Shown one piece after another: positions 20,401 through 28,586 of a stretch of DNA of 64,000 bases. The DNA lies in assembly GCA_039105265.1 (NCBI GenBank), contig JAPFFF010000030.1, forward strand, positions 682,001 through 746,000, in the 5' to 3' direction. Position numbers and translations under genes: made by a program. This DNA is from Tritrichomonas musculus. Lineage: Eukaryota > Parabasalia > Tritrichomonadida > Tritrichomonadidae. How positions within the stretch are numbered: the stretch's first letter is position 1; every line of letters begins with the position of its first letter. The notes under the pieces were generated by a model. The model saw nothing but the letters and a program-made list of their open reading frames with translations. It had not been told where the DNA came from and did no database searches.

Positions 20401-22750
20401 ACAAACTTTTATGGATAAAGTTAAGACTTCAGGAGATGATTATTATGTAGGAGAAGCTATTCTCGCACAAATTAAACAAGAAAATTTGAAAGCAAATGGA
20501 GAAGTCAACGATTTTAAAAGAGATAATGATTTAGTACTTGAACAGTGTTTAGGAATATACAATAATATTGCTCCAAAACAAAAATGGGACAAAATAAAGG
20601 AATATCCAGTACTTGATATATATAGAAAATATAATGGCGATACACAAAAAATGAAAATCGAATTAAATTGTAGATTATATAATTTATATGCTAATAGTAT
20701 CGACTATAAAGGTGGAGCAAAGCCTTTGGTAGAAGCAGAAGTAGACCAATATGCAAATGCTTCAAATGGATTAGAAAAAATCGTAGAAAAAATACAGATT
20801 CTCACCTCAGGACATATGAATCAGAAGGCATGGAAAGAAGATTCCGATTGTCTGGCGTTTCAAGAATTTTTAAAAACTATAGGTATGTATACAACACAGC
20901 AAGAAATTAATAAGATAGATAATCAATTTGCTTTCTTGGGTGAAGATGATAGGTATACAGCCATGACTAATTTTCTAAATAAAAAATATTATAAATGGTC
21001 AGGAGGAAAACAATATACATATCCCTCAGGAATGACTAATAAATCAGAAAAATTTAATGCATTATTGACCGATACAATAAGATTGCGTAAATCATACAAA
21101 TCCAAAAAAGGAAATCAGGACTTATATGGTATGTGGCAGGCTTTGAAAGATCATATTCCAGAAAAAGATTTTGGTAAATTTGCAGAGTCTTATCCAAATG
21201 ATGATGATGCAATAAGATATCTAGACAGAGTAAATTTAGAGCTTCAATTTCGTCAGTTGTTTCGTCAACAAAGTATTGACTATCCTGCTGAAATAAAAAC
21301 TGATGCTCAAAAAATTGATTATTTAAATGAATACTTATCTGGTTATCAGCAAGTTGATTTGGCATATTTAGGAACGAATGAATTTTGGAAGCCTTGGACG
21401 GACTATTTAGCTACCGGCAGAAGTCAATGGAAGAGCGTATATGAATTTGTCAGACATTTTCAACATAAAAGAGCAAATATTGAGCCATTTCTAAAATGTG
21501 AATTAAAAAAGGAAGAATATCTTCGAAACTTTGATAAAGAATTTGAAGGCACAAATTATACAGTTCAAGAACAACTTAGATTAATGGAAAAAAGACTTGA
21601 TGATTTAAAGGATTATAAGAACGACGATAAATTAGGGAAGGAGCTAGAGAAATGGAATAATCATAATACGACAAAATATAAACTTTCTCAGATGGTCTTA
21701 GATGAATCTAAAGATAAAGAGGATTGGAAAGTATTTTTGGAATATCATAATTTGGTTAATCAAATATCGAAATTATCTAAGAATTTTTCTGCTCAAGGAA
21801 TCCCTGAAACTCCAGAAGGTATTCATCAATTAAATGAAAAATTAAAGAAAGAACAAACAAATAATCAGAATTGGGATAGTCAATACTTTAAAGATTTGCT
21901 AAAGAGTTATAAACATTATTATGGTTCTACTGTTGATGTAGATAAATTAAAAGACAAATTTCATGATTTTAGAGATGCTTCTATGAACTTGGAAGTCAAA
22001 ATAAAAGTAAAACAATTAGAGAAAAGATATGGATTTACAAATGACGAATTAAATAAGCTTGTAGACGACAAAGATGACGAAAAAACTTTACAGCGTCTAG
22101 AAAATGAAAGGTCTATTTGTAGTCAAGAATTAGATAAATTAATCAATGACAGTTTGGCTATGTCCTATTTGAATGCTTGGCAGGATAAATCAAAAATGCC
22201 AGATGGAATGACTGAGTTGTTTAAAAAACATGGTCATAGATATGATTCGGTAATGTTTTATTTAGTATATTATGATTATCATGACAAGATAGAGAAAACA
22301 TCTGAACAAGAGATGAAAGCTCGTTATAATAATGATTTGGCCAGAGGTATTGGAGATATGGATGACAAATTAAGTACTTATTATAATAGACAAGAATTAT
22401 TCGAAGAAGAAGATTCAAAATCAAATTTCATGACATCAAAGAAATATACATATGATGAATTAATGAAAGAATTCCCAGAACTACGCTCTAATGATATTCG
22501 AAAAGATTTAGAGAATGCTATGTATTTGTTAGGCAATTTTGATGAAAAAGCTAAATATCAAAAAATCTTAGCTGAAGTCGGAGAAGAGGATTTAACTGTC
22601 GATGCATATGACAATTCCAAAAGCAGAGAGAAAAGACAATATTTGAAAAAGAAAATAGCAGAATATGAGAGGTATAAAGAAATATTAACAACAGGAGAGA
22701 TTGATGCCTGTTTCTCGACCTGCTTATCAACCTCCTATTCAAACAAATAA
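17498..22750 (+). CDS. 1750-aa helical protein of unknown function
   Basis: This is the largest gene of the element and starts 55 bp inside the left terminal repeat. The protein is mostly helical, rich in Lys, Glu, Tyr and Trp, and shows no signal peptide or membrane segment. Irregular repeated helical words suggest it grew by duplication: AAWKQLYDEWINIF, EARYYFRIWKKAYQSP, IKLYLQIKQAYLQRH. I looked for B-family polymerase motifs (SLYP, KxxxNSxYG, YxDTD) because this is the size expected of a Maverick polymerase, and found none. A virion-internal or tape-measure-like structural protein, or a genome-terminal protein, are possible, but neither is shown. The reading frame is uninterrupted. Confidence 0.85.
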   Translation: MSAVSVDGLKTFMQTNCSVLANNEIVNWIDAFTSEEDREYACRLLIETATLSTWETYNFQENKSNIEFHIDAADNLDNVIKIIQEERYKKLGLDYPAKYADLIDQVGWTENEARYYFRIWKKAYQSPLCFEEKLNDYMKPENCIFSARRAHYVIYYKMVDDFLKEVKGCEIADWQTKTESNQAINLFNNVKGDLIIIQASDFLPILWDFTFDGDSQTQETQAATFWSYVNGEKKNENFLTKENGEAILKKSLPILLVSYAVLVLQSHGQRLTGYILAREYASAENPFVQLQVIERLKHLEWHKCVVGNEMIKEQAIKLYDDAGYYANQHIDQINFEQFKQDWDAYLASQQRIYAEREIDNIISIFDGAQDIGQYMAEQYKKIYLSTENGILEAKAGIEKRIKDAAALMVQNWQVIKAEKEKVVKVDVNFQRDITKDKNIRSLIKEWLGRDFPKHQEEDVQKKYDEYSQLPQDQAIQKINVDAAKSEAAWKQLYDEWINIFKTKIWEDMPLHLYHSPDPKVNETIDNGLDGKYIALKNENKGDADAALKQLREEIENELPKLKQLSIPKNDLIKTCRPFGYFVLVVKKHFNFKKVVSEYVEKVYPKTLEIIKYQPGYYLLNEKKIDLMDDPECNYDGVIKMLDEELAKFTARKEKWSKDPNIQALVKRYPGIATWEDIAGHCKKDKEIKLYLQIKQAYLQRHGNPDPESNEFVTEFNKDFHHEYVQEDISRWYKKIFNSSDLPEEIELPEEIANKTNKYYQDITDPLDLKNYIEVETVFRDYKKFDKTARKCQTFEEYIIKKGDPSRYSSEKSCFLANIKKFTEYFLQKIEGWKQEDQGLKSELWTDKNNKTWDITKAIGLWDSIFEDQQLGDPQNALAFFHERGISVQEGIKYLVETASLQNKTKEINGEFLKAMESWGPPELMQKVIIDNYTDFANKLGGAQQAMTFLKKLVNPAKEYLIYHNDLKLQTFMDKVKTSGDDYYVGEAILAQIKQENLKANGEVNDFKRDNDLVLEQCLGIYNNIAPKQKWDKIKEYPVLDIYRKYNGDTQKMKIELNCRLYNLYANSIDYKGGAKPLVEAEVDQYANASNGLEKIVEKIQILTSGHMNQKAWKEDSDCLAFQEFLKTIGMYTTQQEINKIDNQFAFLGEDDRYTAMTNFLNKKYYKWSGGKQYTYPSGMTNKSEKFNALLTDTIRLRKSYKSKKGNQDLYGMWQALKDHIPEKDFGKFAESYPNDDDAIRYLDRVNLELQFRQLFRQQSIDYPAEIKTDAQKIDYLNEYLSGYQQVDLAYLGTNEFWKPWTDYLATGRSQWKSVYEFVRHFQHKRANIEPFLKCELKKEEYLRNFDKEFEGTNYTVQEQLRLMEKRLDDLKDYKNDDKLGKELEKWNNHNTTKYKLSQMVLDESKDKEDWKVFLEYHNLVNQISKLSKNFSAQGIPETPEGIHQLNEKLKKEQTNNQNWDSQYFKDLLKSYKHYYGSTVDVDKLKDKFHDFRDASMNLEVKIKVKQLEKRYGFTNDELNKLVDDKDDEKTLQRLENERSICSQELDKLINDSLAMSYLNAWQDKSKMPDGMTELFKKHGHRYDSVMFYLVYYDYHDKIEKTSEQEMKARYNNDLARGIGDMDDKLSTYYNRQELFEEEDSKSNFMTSKKYTYDELMKEFPELRSNDIRKDLENAMYLLGNFDEKAKYQKILAEVGEEDLTVDAYDNSKSREKRQYLKKKIAEYERYKEILTTGEIDACFSTCLSTSYSNK

Positions 22751-22805
22751 TATTCCAATAAGTATTTTAGAAAATCCACAATTAGCAGCTCTCATGAAGG
22801 TCTAA
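22704..22805 (+). CDS. possible 33-aa peptide overlapping the end of the 1750-aa gene
   Basis: The small frame starts MPVSRPAYQPPIQ and ends with a short helix (ISILENPQLAALMKV). It overlaps the last 47 bp of the 1750-aa gene in a different frame. The Pro-rich start and helical end are more protein-like than chance AT-rich sequence, and tiny proteins are common in this element. No family is recognised. Confidence 0.3.
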   Translation: MPVSRPAYQPPIQTNNIPISILENPQLAALMKV

Positions 22806-22843
22806 ATGGAAAGATAAAAAAAATTTTTTTTCCTCCAAGTAAA

Positions 22844-22909
22844 ATGCCAGCAAGAAGAAGAACAACAACCTCTCGTCGCCGTACTACTACTACACGTCGT
22901 CGACGTTAA
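22844..22909 (+). CDS. 21-aa Arg/Thr-rich protamine-like peptide
   Basis: The frame reads MPARRRTTTSRRRTTT and ends in a run of four arginines. Ten of 21 residues are Arg and seven are Thr. It is preceded by a T-tract (ATTTTTTTTCC) and a purine spacer, the same leader type used by the other structural genes. It lies between the 1750-aa and 204-aa genes. Arg-rich minipeptides condense DNA in adenovirus cores (protein X/mu) and in sperm, so a genome-condensing core peptide is the inference. The frame uses CGT/CGC/CGA and AGA codons mixed, which argues against simple repeat slippage. Confidence 0.55.
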   Translation: MPARRRTTTSRRRTTTTRRRR

Positions 22910-22986
22910 AATGCATAATAAAAAAGTGAAGATATCTCAAAAAGAAAAATTATTTTGAACTTTTTTCTTTCAATGCAAATAAGAAA

Positions 22987-23601
22987 ATGACTACTCGAAG
23001 CTTAAGGAGAAAAACACAAGACCAAGCTAGTTTACCGCCCAGACCTCGTCGTATCCCGTCAAGAACGGTCTCAGAACCCGTCGAATACATAGAAGTTTCG
23101 CAAGATAAAGTAGGTGGTGAAGTTGCAGAATTAAAGAAAATGGTCAAAGAATTATCGAAAGAAAAAGGCGGTAGGAAATTATCCGCCCTCAATAAATTCA
23201 AAAAATATGTTCTTTCAAAGTCTACTGAACAAGCTTTAGCAGAAACAGATTTTGCCGATTTAATCCCTGTAGATAAGATGAGATTACTTAATAAAGCATA
23301 TCCTATAGTCTGGGAAGAAATGGTTTTGAAACAATTATATAAGAAATATAACTGTAATTCAGAAGAAGAACAGACCAAATTACGAAACAAAAAGAATATC
23401 CAACTAGAATATCAAATTATTGTTGACAATATTATTGATGAAAGTAAGGCAGGAGAGTTGGATGACCAAGAACATTTCCGAGAAGATATTACTAAAATTT
23501 TAGCCTACGCTATCCGTGAAGCAGCTAAGGGATTCAAGTCAGATGATGATGATAAAGAGAAGCCTAAAGCTAAGGAAAATGATGATAAAGAGGAAGAATA
23601 A
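22987..23601 (+). CDS. 204-aa protein, basic N terminus and acidic tail
   Basis: The N-terminal 30 residues are strongly basic (MTTRSLRRKTQDQ, PPRPRRIPSRT). A short coiled coil follows (VAELKKMVKELSKEK), then a helical middle (FADLIPVDKMRLLNKAYPIVWEEM) and a highly charged tail (DDDDKEKPKAKENDDKEEE). No family is recognised. Its position next to the Arg-rich peptide and just before the packaging ATPase, together with the bipolar charge, suggests a DNA- or core-associated structural protein. This is inference only. Confidence 0.75.
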   Translation: MTTRSLRRKTQDQASLPPRPRRIPSRTVSEPVEYIEVSQDKVGGEVAELKKMVKELSKEKGGRKLSALNKFKKYVLSKSTEQALAETDFADLIPVDKMRLLNKAYPIVWEEMVLKQLYKKYNCNSEEEQTKLRNKKNIQLEYQIIVDNIIDESKAGELDDQEHFREDITKILAYAIREAAKGFKSDDDDKEKPKAKENDDKEEE

Positions 23602-23641
23602 AAACAATATTGAATTATTTTTTTGCATTAAAGAAAAAAAA

Positions 23642-24568
23642 ATGTCTAGTGATTATGATTATTATTCCGATTCTGACTCTGATACCGAACCAAATAGCTC
23701 AAAACAACTTACATTAGGCGAAAAATTAAGGAGAGTAGGTGAAGAAGAGAAAGGTTTTAATAATGATATACGTAATAAAATTCAGGCAAAATTAAAAGCA
23801 AAACAGATAGATAATAAAGATGCTTTGATAGCTCCAATACATAAAGATATTATTACAAAATATAATTCTGTTAATGTTATAGTCGGTAAACAAAGCCTTG
23901 GTAAAACCGTAACGGCGCTAGAAGAAATTATTAAAATAGGCTATATGGGGACTCATCATCTCTTAGTTTATATAACGAAGGACGGTGAAGAAAATGATAA
24001 AAGCTGGCAAACTTTGAAAAATATGATAGAAATGCCTATTGTTTTAGTAGCTGAAGAGGATGCTGAAGATTGTATAGACGAAATTTTGACAGCAAAAAGT
24101 ATGTATTATAGAATTCGTAGAGAAAGAACAAAAAATGAAATTCCAGAAGAACAAAAAGAAGATTTATTCGAAGTTCTTCATGTTGAAAATTTTGAAAAGA
24201 AATTTTTGCATACAATTTTCCTATTCGACGATATCAGCAACTCAAAATTATTCTCCTCAGAAGAGTCATTTTTTAGTCAATTACTCAGAAGATGTCGTCA
24301 TAATAATGTCTCTTTTTTCTTGTTAATCCAAGGATGGAAAGGTATAAAGCCGCATATCAAAAATGAGATAACAACCTTATATTTATTCCCAGGGTTCAAT
24401 AAACAGCAAATTCGATTTATATATGGTCAGTCGGCCTCAAATTTAGACTGGGATGAATTTTTTGAGAAATACAATGAAGTTAATAAAATAAAGAATACAA
24501 ACCCAGATGACCATCCTATGTTGATTGTACAATGCACAGACGGAGGAGATACTTTCATAAGAAAATAA
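23642..24568 (+). CDS. genome-packaging ATPase (A32/FtsK-HerA-like)
   Basis: The 308-aa protein starts with an acidic Ser/Asp-rich segment. It carries Walker A as IVGKQSLGKT (about residues 79-88), then HHLLVYITK, and Walker B as FLFDDIS near residue 193. A Ser/Arg-rich motif follows (SQLLRRCRHNNVSFFLLIQG), as in poxvirus A32-like and Polinton packaging ATPases. I chose the ATG at 23642 because it follows the T-tract leader used by neighbouring genes; the longer frame has no support. Family knowledge says this enzyme drives DNA into preformed capsids. The truncated relative at 8613-9086 shares the P-loop region. The enzyme sits at the left border of the structural module, just before the 414-bp inverted repeat. 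Confidence 0.85.
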   Translation: MSSDYDYYSDSDSDTEPNSSKQLTLGEKLRRVGEEEKGFNNDIRNKIQAKLKAKQIDNKDALIAPIHKDIITKYNSVNVIVGKQSLGKTVTALEEIIKIGYMGTHHLLVYITKDGEENDKSWQTLKNMIEMPIVLVAEEDAEDCIDEILTAKSMYYRIRRERTKNEIPEEQKEDLFEVLHVENFEKKFLHTIFLFDDISNSKLFSSEESFFSQLLRRCRHNNVSFFLLIQGWKGIKPHIKNEITTLYLFPGFNKQQIRFIYGQSASNLDWDEFFEKYNEVNKIKNTNPDDHPMLIVQCTDGGDTFIRK

Positions 24569-24579
24569 GACTAAAATCT

Positions 24580-24993
24580 ATTTTTGGGATTGTCATTTTG
24601 CCCCAGTAAATTTAGTATGGGGAAATAGGGCAAATCTCATTTTTTCGATCCCATTTTTGATCCCATTTTTGGCCCTCCCAAAAATTTCTAACATATTATA
24701 TACGAACGATAGAAGAGTTCTCATAATTTATTTTAAGAAAAACACAATATTATATTATATATATCTTTTTTTAAAAATGGGATTAAAAATGGGATAATAT
24801 TTGGGTAGGGGTTTTTAGAAAAAGAGGCTAATTTGACCACTTTTTAGGTCAAAAAACAGCTAAAATAGGGTCTTTTTGAGGTAATCCCATTTTTGGGATT
24901 TCGATCCCATTTTCGATCCCATTTTTGGGATTTGACCAAGATAAATCAAAAAAAAGATTTGGATTCAAAAAGTTTTATCTAAAGTTTTTTTTT
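24580..24993. repeat. 414-bp internal inverted repeat, left arm
   Basis: This arm is the reverse complement of 43347-43760 with only a handful of differences seen by eye. It contains no gene. It holds seven or more copies of an ATCCCATTTTT word in both orientations (for example CGATCCCATTTTTGATCCC near 24647), giving iteron-like clusters at both ends of the arm. It lies directly after the ATPase stop codon. With its partner it brackets the 18.35-kb structural module. Confidence 0.9.
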
Positions 24994-25104
24994 CAAAGGT
25001 TTACGATTGGCCGACTCATTCAATTTTTTTCTGAGGGTGTTGGGAATTTCTGAGCAAAAATTTTAGGAGGTGAAGTGGTCGGACATTCACATCACTAAAA
25101 TACT

Positions 25105-25530
25105 ATGCATAAGAATGGAAAGACCTTCAAAAGCTGGCTTTTTGATAATAAGAAAGAATTCTTCTTTCAATATGCTGGGGAGAATCACTATTTCGGATTC
25201 AAGAAAGATATAGTAAGAAAGTTCATCGAAATTGTTCCCAGGCACAATTATGCTCGCCTAGAAGAGACTCTGAAGGACAAAAGCATAAACAAAGACCAGG
25301 AAGAAAAGTTTATCTGGCGTGATGTCTGGCAGCTTTACTTCAAGAATGAAGAATCCAACAACAACAACAACCAAAGAATGGGTCCTACCCTCGAAACAGA
25401 CGATATTGATACATTTGACGACTTTGACATAGAGTCAGACTACCTAAATGAAGTTATTCAAGACTTCTTGCCTATCAAGGACCAAAAGAATGATGATACA
25501 AAAAAAGAAAAACCAAAAGAAGATAAGTAA
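25105..25530 (+). CDS. hypothetical 141-aa protein
   Basis: The protein begins MHKNGKTFKSWLFDNKKEFF and has an aromatic N-terminal half (FQYAGENHYFGFKKD, FIWRDVWQLYF). An Asn run follows, then an acidic part (DDIDTFDDFDIESD) and a Lys-rich tail. No family is recognised. It is the first gene inside the left 414-bp repeat. Its leader includes the TTTTTTCTGAGGGTGTTGGG motif (about 25024) that recurs before several genes on the right side of the element, and TCACATCACTAAAATACT directly before the ATG. Confidence 0.7.
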   Translation: MHKNGKTFKSWLFDNKKEFFFQYAGENHYFGFKKDIVRKFIEIVPRHNYARLEETLKDKSINKDQEEKFIWRDVWQLYFKNEESNNNNNQRMGPTLETDDIDTFDDFDIESDYLNEVIQDFLPIKDQKNDDTKKEKPKEDK

Positions 25531-25559
25531 ATAAAATACTTCAATTTTTCTTAAAATTT

Positions 25560-26072
25560 TTATTGTTTTTTATTTCCATTTAGATAGTCGATGATATCGT
25601 TGACTGTACTTTTTATTTTTCGGAAATCATTTTTTATTTCATCTATTGAGCTGTCTAAATCTTTTTTCATTTTTTCATACTGGAATTTATACGAAGAATT
25701 TTCTATTTTTAATTTTTTAATTTCGTCATATATGTTCTCGATTTGCTGACTATAAACACTGAGATTTTCAATCTTTTTACTTAAATCATTTCGGACATAT
25801 TCATCGACTTCTTTAGCTCGGGTCGAAGCATTTGTTATCTCTTCCTTGATTTTCTCTTCTTCGTCATTCTTTGAAGTATCCCATCTTTTTAGCATCAAAA
25901 CTCCTTTTATTTTAGTGATTCTATACCCTTTTACAGAATACATTTTATTTAATTTGTGTGTTGTTAAGGCATCCATTTCGTCCTTATGTAGTGAATAAAA
26001 GGCGTTGAATTCGTCTATAGTATTAAACTCTTTTATAAAATTTTTAATTGGCTCAATAATATTCACATTCAT
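25560..26072 (-). CDS. 170-aa coiled-coil protein
   Basis: The N-terminal 60 residues are mixed helical (IIEPIKNFIKEFNTIDEFNAF) with a basic turn (GYRITKIKGVLMLKRW). The remaining 110 residues form a long predicted coiled coil (KIENLSVYSQQIENIYDEIKKLK and on). No membrane segment is seen. It lies on the opposite strand to its left neighbour, and the two genes converge with about 30 bp between stops. The function is unknown; a virion or scaffold protein is plausible from the module it sits in. Confidence 0.7.
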   Translation of the reverse strand: MNVNIIEPIKNFIKEFNTIDEFNAFYSLHKDEMDALTTHKLNKMYSVKGYRITKIKGVLMLKRWDTSKNDEEEKIKEEITNASTRAKEVDEYVRNDLSKKIENLSVYSQQIENIYDEIKKLKIENSSYKFQYEKMKKDLDSSIDEIKNDFRKIKSTVNDIIDYLNGNKKQ

Positions 26073-26108
26073 TTAAAAAAAAATAAAAATAATTATCGCG
26101 ATTTAAAG

Positions 26109-26243
26109 ATGATTATAACAAATATTTTGTTAGGATGCTTAGTAATTATCGAATTCTTTAACTTAGGAATTCGTATAATGAAAATTGTCCCTCCAAAAGA
26201 ACCTCCATTAGATGATGAAATATGGATGAAAATGTATTCTTAA
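26109..26243 (+). CDS. 44-aa single-pass membrane protein
   Basis: The frame MIITNILLGCLVIIEFFNLGI gives one hydrophobic segment of about 19 residues at the N terminus. A short Pro-rich, acidic tail follows (VPPKEPPLDDEIWMKMYS). It fills the gap between two minus-strand genes almost exactly. Small single-pass proteins of this kind are common in large DNA viruses. No family is recognised, and the evidence is the membrane segment plus the fit in the gap. Confidence 0.45.
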   Translation: MIITNILLGCLVIIEFFNLGIRIMKIVPPKEPPLDDEIWMKMYS

Positions 26244-26251
26244 ATAAGGGT

Positions 26252-26563
26252 TTAAACCTTAAATTTTGTTATATTAGGCCCGTCATTTGACGTAGGGATT
26301 CTTCTTGCTACATCAGAAGCTATACCTCCAATTTTGCCGATAGTACCTCCTATATCTCCTATTGTCTGACCTAATTCTGGAGCAAAACCTCCTACAAATT
26401 CTCCGACTCTCCCAAGGTTATCTCCGACTTGTCCAGCAATATTTCCTGCTGTCGAACCGACTTTTCTAACAACATTTCCTACTTTCTCTATAGTATTTTT
26501 ACCCCATTGCTTAACTTTATTCCATCCCTCTTTGATTTTCTTTCCGAAAGATCCAAAAGCCAT
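26252..26563 (-). CDS. 103-aa Gly-rich amphipathic protein, MAFG family
   Basis: The protein begins MAFGSFGKKIKEGWNKVKQW, a basic amphipathic helix. It continues with Gly-rich hydrophobic repeats (GSTAGNIAGQVGDNLGRVGE, GQTIGDIGGTIGKIGGIA). The first nine residues are shared with three other small proteins of this element (53376, 55596 and 55732). It lies next to the capsid genes on the opposite strand. The character resembles membrane-lytic or cement proteins such as adenovirus pVI, which is analogy only. Confidence 0.65.
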   Translation of the reverse strand: MAFGSFGKKIKEGWNKVKQWGKNTIEKVGNVVRKVGSTAGNIAGQVGDNLGRVGEFVGGFAPELGQTIGDIGGTIGKIGGIASDVARRIPTSNDGPNITKFKV

Positions 26564-26643
26564 TTTACTGGACGTAAAAAAATGTATTCATAGATGATAA
26601 AAAAAAATTCTGGGTTTTATTTTTTTATTTACTGAGAAATAAA

Positions 26644-28554
26644 ATGACCTACGCAAACGTGCAATATCAGAATCGTGGAAACGATGAAGGAGATGTTTTA
26701 AACTTTTTCAATGATAAATTGAGGAATTTGATTCAAAGAAACAGCGGAGATAATACCTTTTCTATCGTTCAAGAAAACTGCCATGATAAAGATGAACCAG
26801 TTAGATTAAACACAAAAACGAAAATTCGAATGACTCATTCAGCTCATACTATGTCTCAAATTGAGAAAGGCTTTATTGAAATTACCTTAAAATTAAATCT
26901 CGAATTAGATGGTCCAGACCATTTATATTATGACGCAGCTCATAGGCATTTACAATATATCTTTGTTGGATTTAAAGATGCTGTCGAAATAATTTCTGAA
27001 GCATTTTTCTGGGTCGATGGAAGGTTAGTCGATAATTATCATCAAAATGAAATGGTCAGAGAGTCTTTTGCATATAACTGTATTCGAGGAAAAGATGCCA
27101 AAAAATCTAATCCACATTCTCATTCTCTTTGGGAAGATGTCTGTATGATGTCTCCAAATGTTTGTGGTTGTTATATTCCATTGGAAAAATTCTTTGCTGC
27201 AGGAAAAGATGATGAAGTCCCAAGAGACGGAGCGAAAGCTGTGAATGTCTCCGATGCGGAAGGTTGTGCAAAATTTGTTCCAAACAAGAAAGTTGATGTC
27301 GAAATAAAATTATGTATTCCATTCACAGACCAGCTTGTTCTTCAGGCTTGGAGGCTTTATCCAAATAGAATTTTAGGAGAAATGGAAGAAGAAATCAAAT
27401 TTGCCTTAAACGGCTTAGTTTGGTGCCAGGTTCATCCTAAACACGTTGCTGAAGTCAAAAAGTTTTGGACAATGGATACTCAAGTAGAGTATGGAACTCC
27501 CGACTTTCTTCCAATAACAAATCATTTTGTTCAGATAAATAATCCAGCAATTATCGTGAACGAAACAAGGACGATTGCAGATGTTGAACATAACTTTGGA
27601 ATCCCTTCTGGGGCACTTCAAACTCAATATTTTGGGATATCAACATTGCCTGGAAAACAAAAAGGAACAACAACACACCCCAGCACGATTATGTATACTG
27701 TCGCTCAAGCAACTCTGAAAGTCAATGAAAATTCCTGTGAAATTAGGCAATGCAAAACAAATTGTGCAGGCTTTGGTATTAAGCCAGATGTTATTCAGGC
27801 CTTGATGGAAACCCTCAATGAACCAATAATTATTCCAGCACAAGAATTAACAAGACATCAATTCGAAGGTCATCCTGACCATTCTGGATTTAAACAATCA
27901 AAGACAATACCTTTGAGGAATGCTACAAACATCACAGTTATGTTTCCTTTCCATTCTGAAGACTGTACAGTTTTTCAAAATATCGGATATAAAAATGTCA
28001 AATTAATCGTTAATAAGAAATCGTATCCAGAAACAGAATGGAATAATACATGGGATGGGCGATTTGTTCAATATCAGCTTATGGCTAATGAATTAGATGG
28101 TATGATAGAACCTACCCAAGAATTTGTTGAATCAATATCTCGTCCATTAACTCTTGAATATACCACTGGAGACATGAACGGTTCTCAACTTTTATCTGAA
28201 TCTGACCCTAAGGAAGGAAAGAGGATTAAGACAGCTCCATTTGACAATACTAGTTTCGGAATTAACTTCCAGTTAGAAAGAGGTAATGCTGGATATGTTT
28301 TCGATGGTATTGATACAGGAAGTCATACCGTAACTATCGACTTTAGAGGAGAATCTCAAAATACAGGTCATGACAACGAAGGAGATGTTTTATGGCATCC
28401 AGACCAAATTGCAAATTTAACTTATCCAAGAATAAGTGAAAAATCATCTCCTCCACCTCCTGAATTGTGGGTATGCTCAGATACATACTGGACTTGGTCA
28501 GTTCAAGATGGAGTTCGATATTATCAAAGAGGTATTCCTGCTGGTTATGAGTAA
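26644..28554 (+). CDS. major capsid protein paralogue 1
   Basis: The protein has 636 aa. Landmarks in order are GDVLNFF, NSGDNTFS, THSAHTMSQIEK, VGFKDAVEIISE, QNEMVRESFAYN, PHSHSLWE, SPNVCGCYIPLEK, PFTDQLVLQAWRLYPN, GLVWCQVHP, IIPAQELTRH, PLRNATNITVMFP, WDGRFVQYQL and a C-terminal WVCSDTYWTWSV. The next gene shares all of these. The size and beta-rich look fit a double-jelly-roll capsid protein of Polinton-like viruses, and the gene lies downstream of the packaging ATPase. I have not confirmed the fold. The leader has a T-tract followed by ATTTACTGAGAAATAAA before the ATG. Confidence 0.7.
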   Translation: MTYANVQYQNRGNDEGDVLNFFNDKLRNLIQRNSGDNTFSIVQENCHDKDEPVRLNTKTKIRMTHSAHTMSQIEKGFIEITLKLNLELDGPDHLYYDAAHRHLQYIFVGFKDAVEIISEAFFWVDGRLVDNYHQNEMVRESFAYNCIRGKDAKKSNPHSHSLWEDVCMMSPNVCGCYIPLEKFFAAGKDDEVPRDGAKAVNVSDAEGCAKFVPNKKVDVEIKLCIPFTDQLVLQAWRLYPNRILGEMEEEIKFALNGLVWCQVHPKHVAEVKKFWTMDTQVEYGTPDFLPITNHFVQINNPAIIVNETRTIADVEHNFGIPSGALQTQYFGISTLPGKQKGTTTHPSTIMYTVAQATLKVNENSCEIRQCKTNCAGFGIKPDVIQALMETLNEPIIIPAQELTRHQFEGHPDHSGFKQSKTIPLRNATNITVMFPFHSEDCTVFQNIGYKNVKLIVNKKSYPETEWNNTWDGRFVQYQLMANELDGMIEPTQEFVESISRPLTLEYTTGDMNGSQLLSESDPKEGKRIKTAPFDNTSFGINFQLERGNAGYVFDGIDTGSHTVTIDFRGESQNTGHDNEGDVLWHPDQIANLTYPRISEKSSPPPPELWVCSDTYWTWSVQDGVRYYQRGIPAGYE

Positions 28555-28586
28555 AAAGTATATTATTATTTTTTTGAATAACAAAA

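Noticed and set aside
17498-22750. Protein-primed DNA polymerase B
   Set aside because: The size and position fit, but none of the polymerase motifs (SLYP, KxxxNSxYG, DTD) is present.
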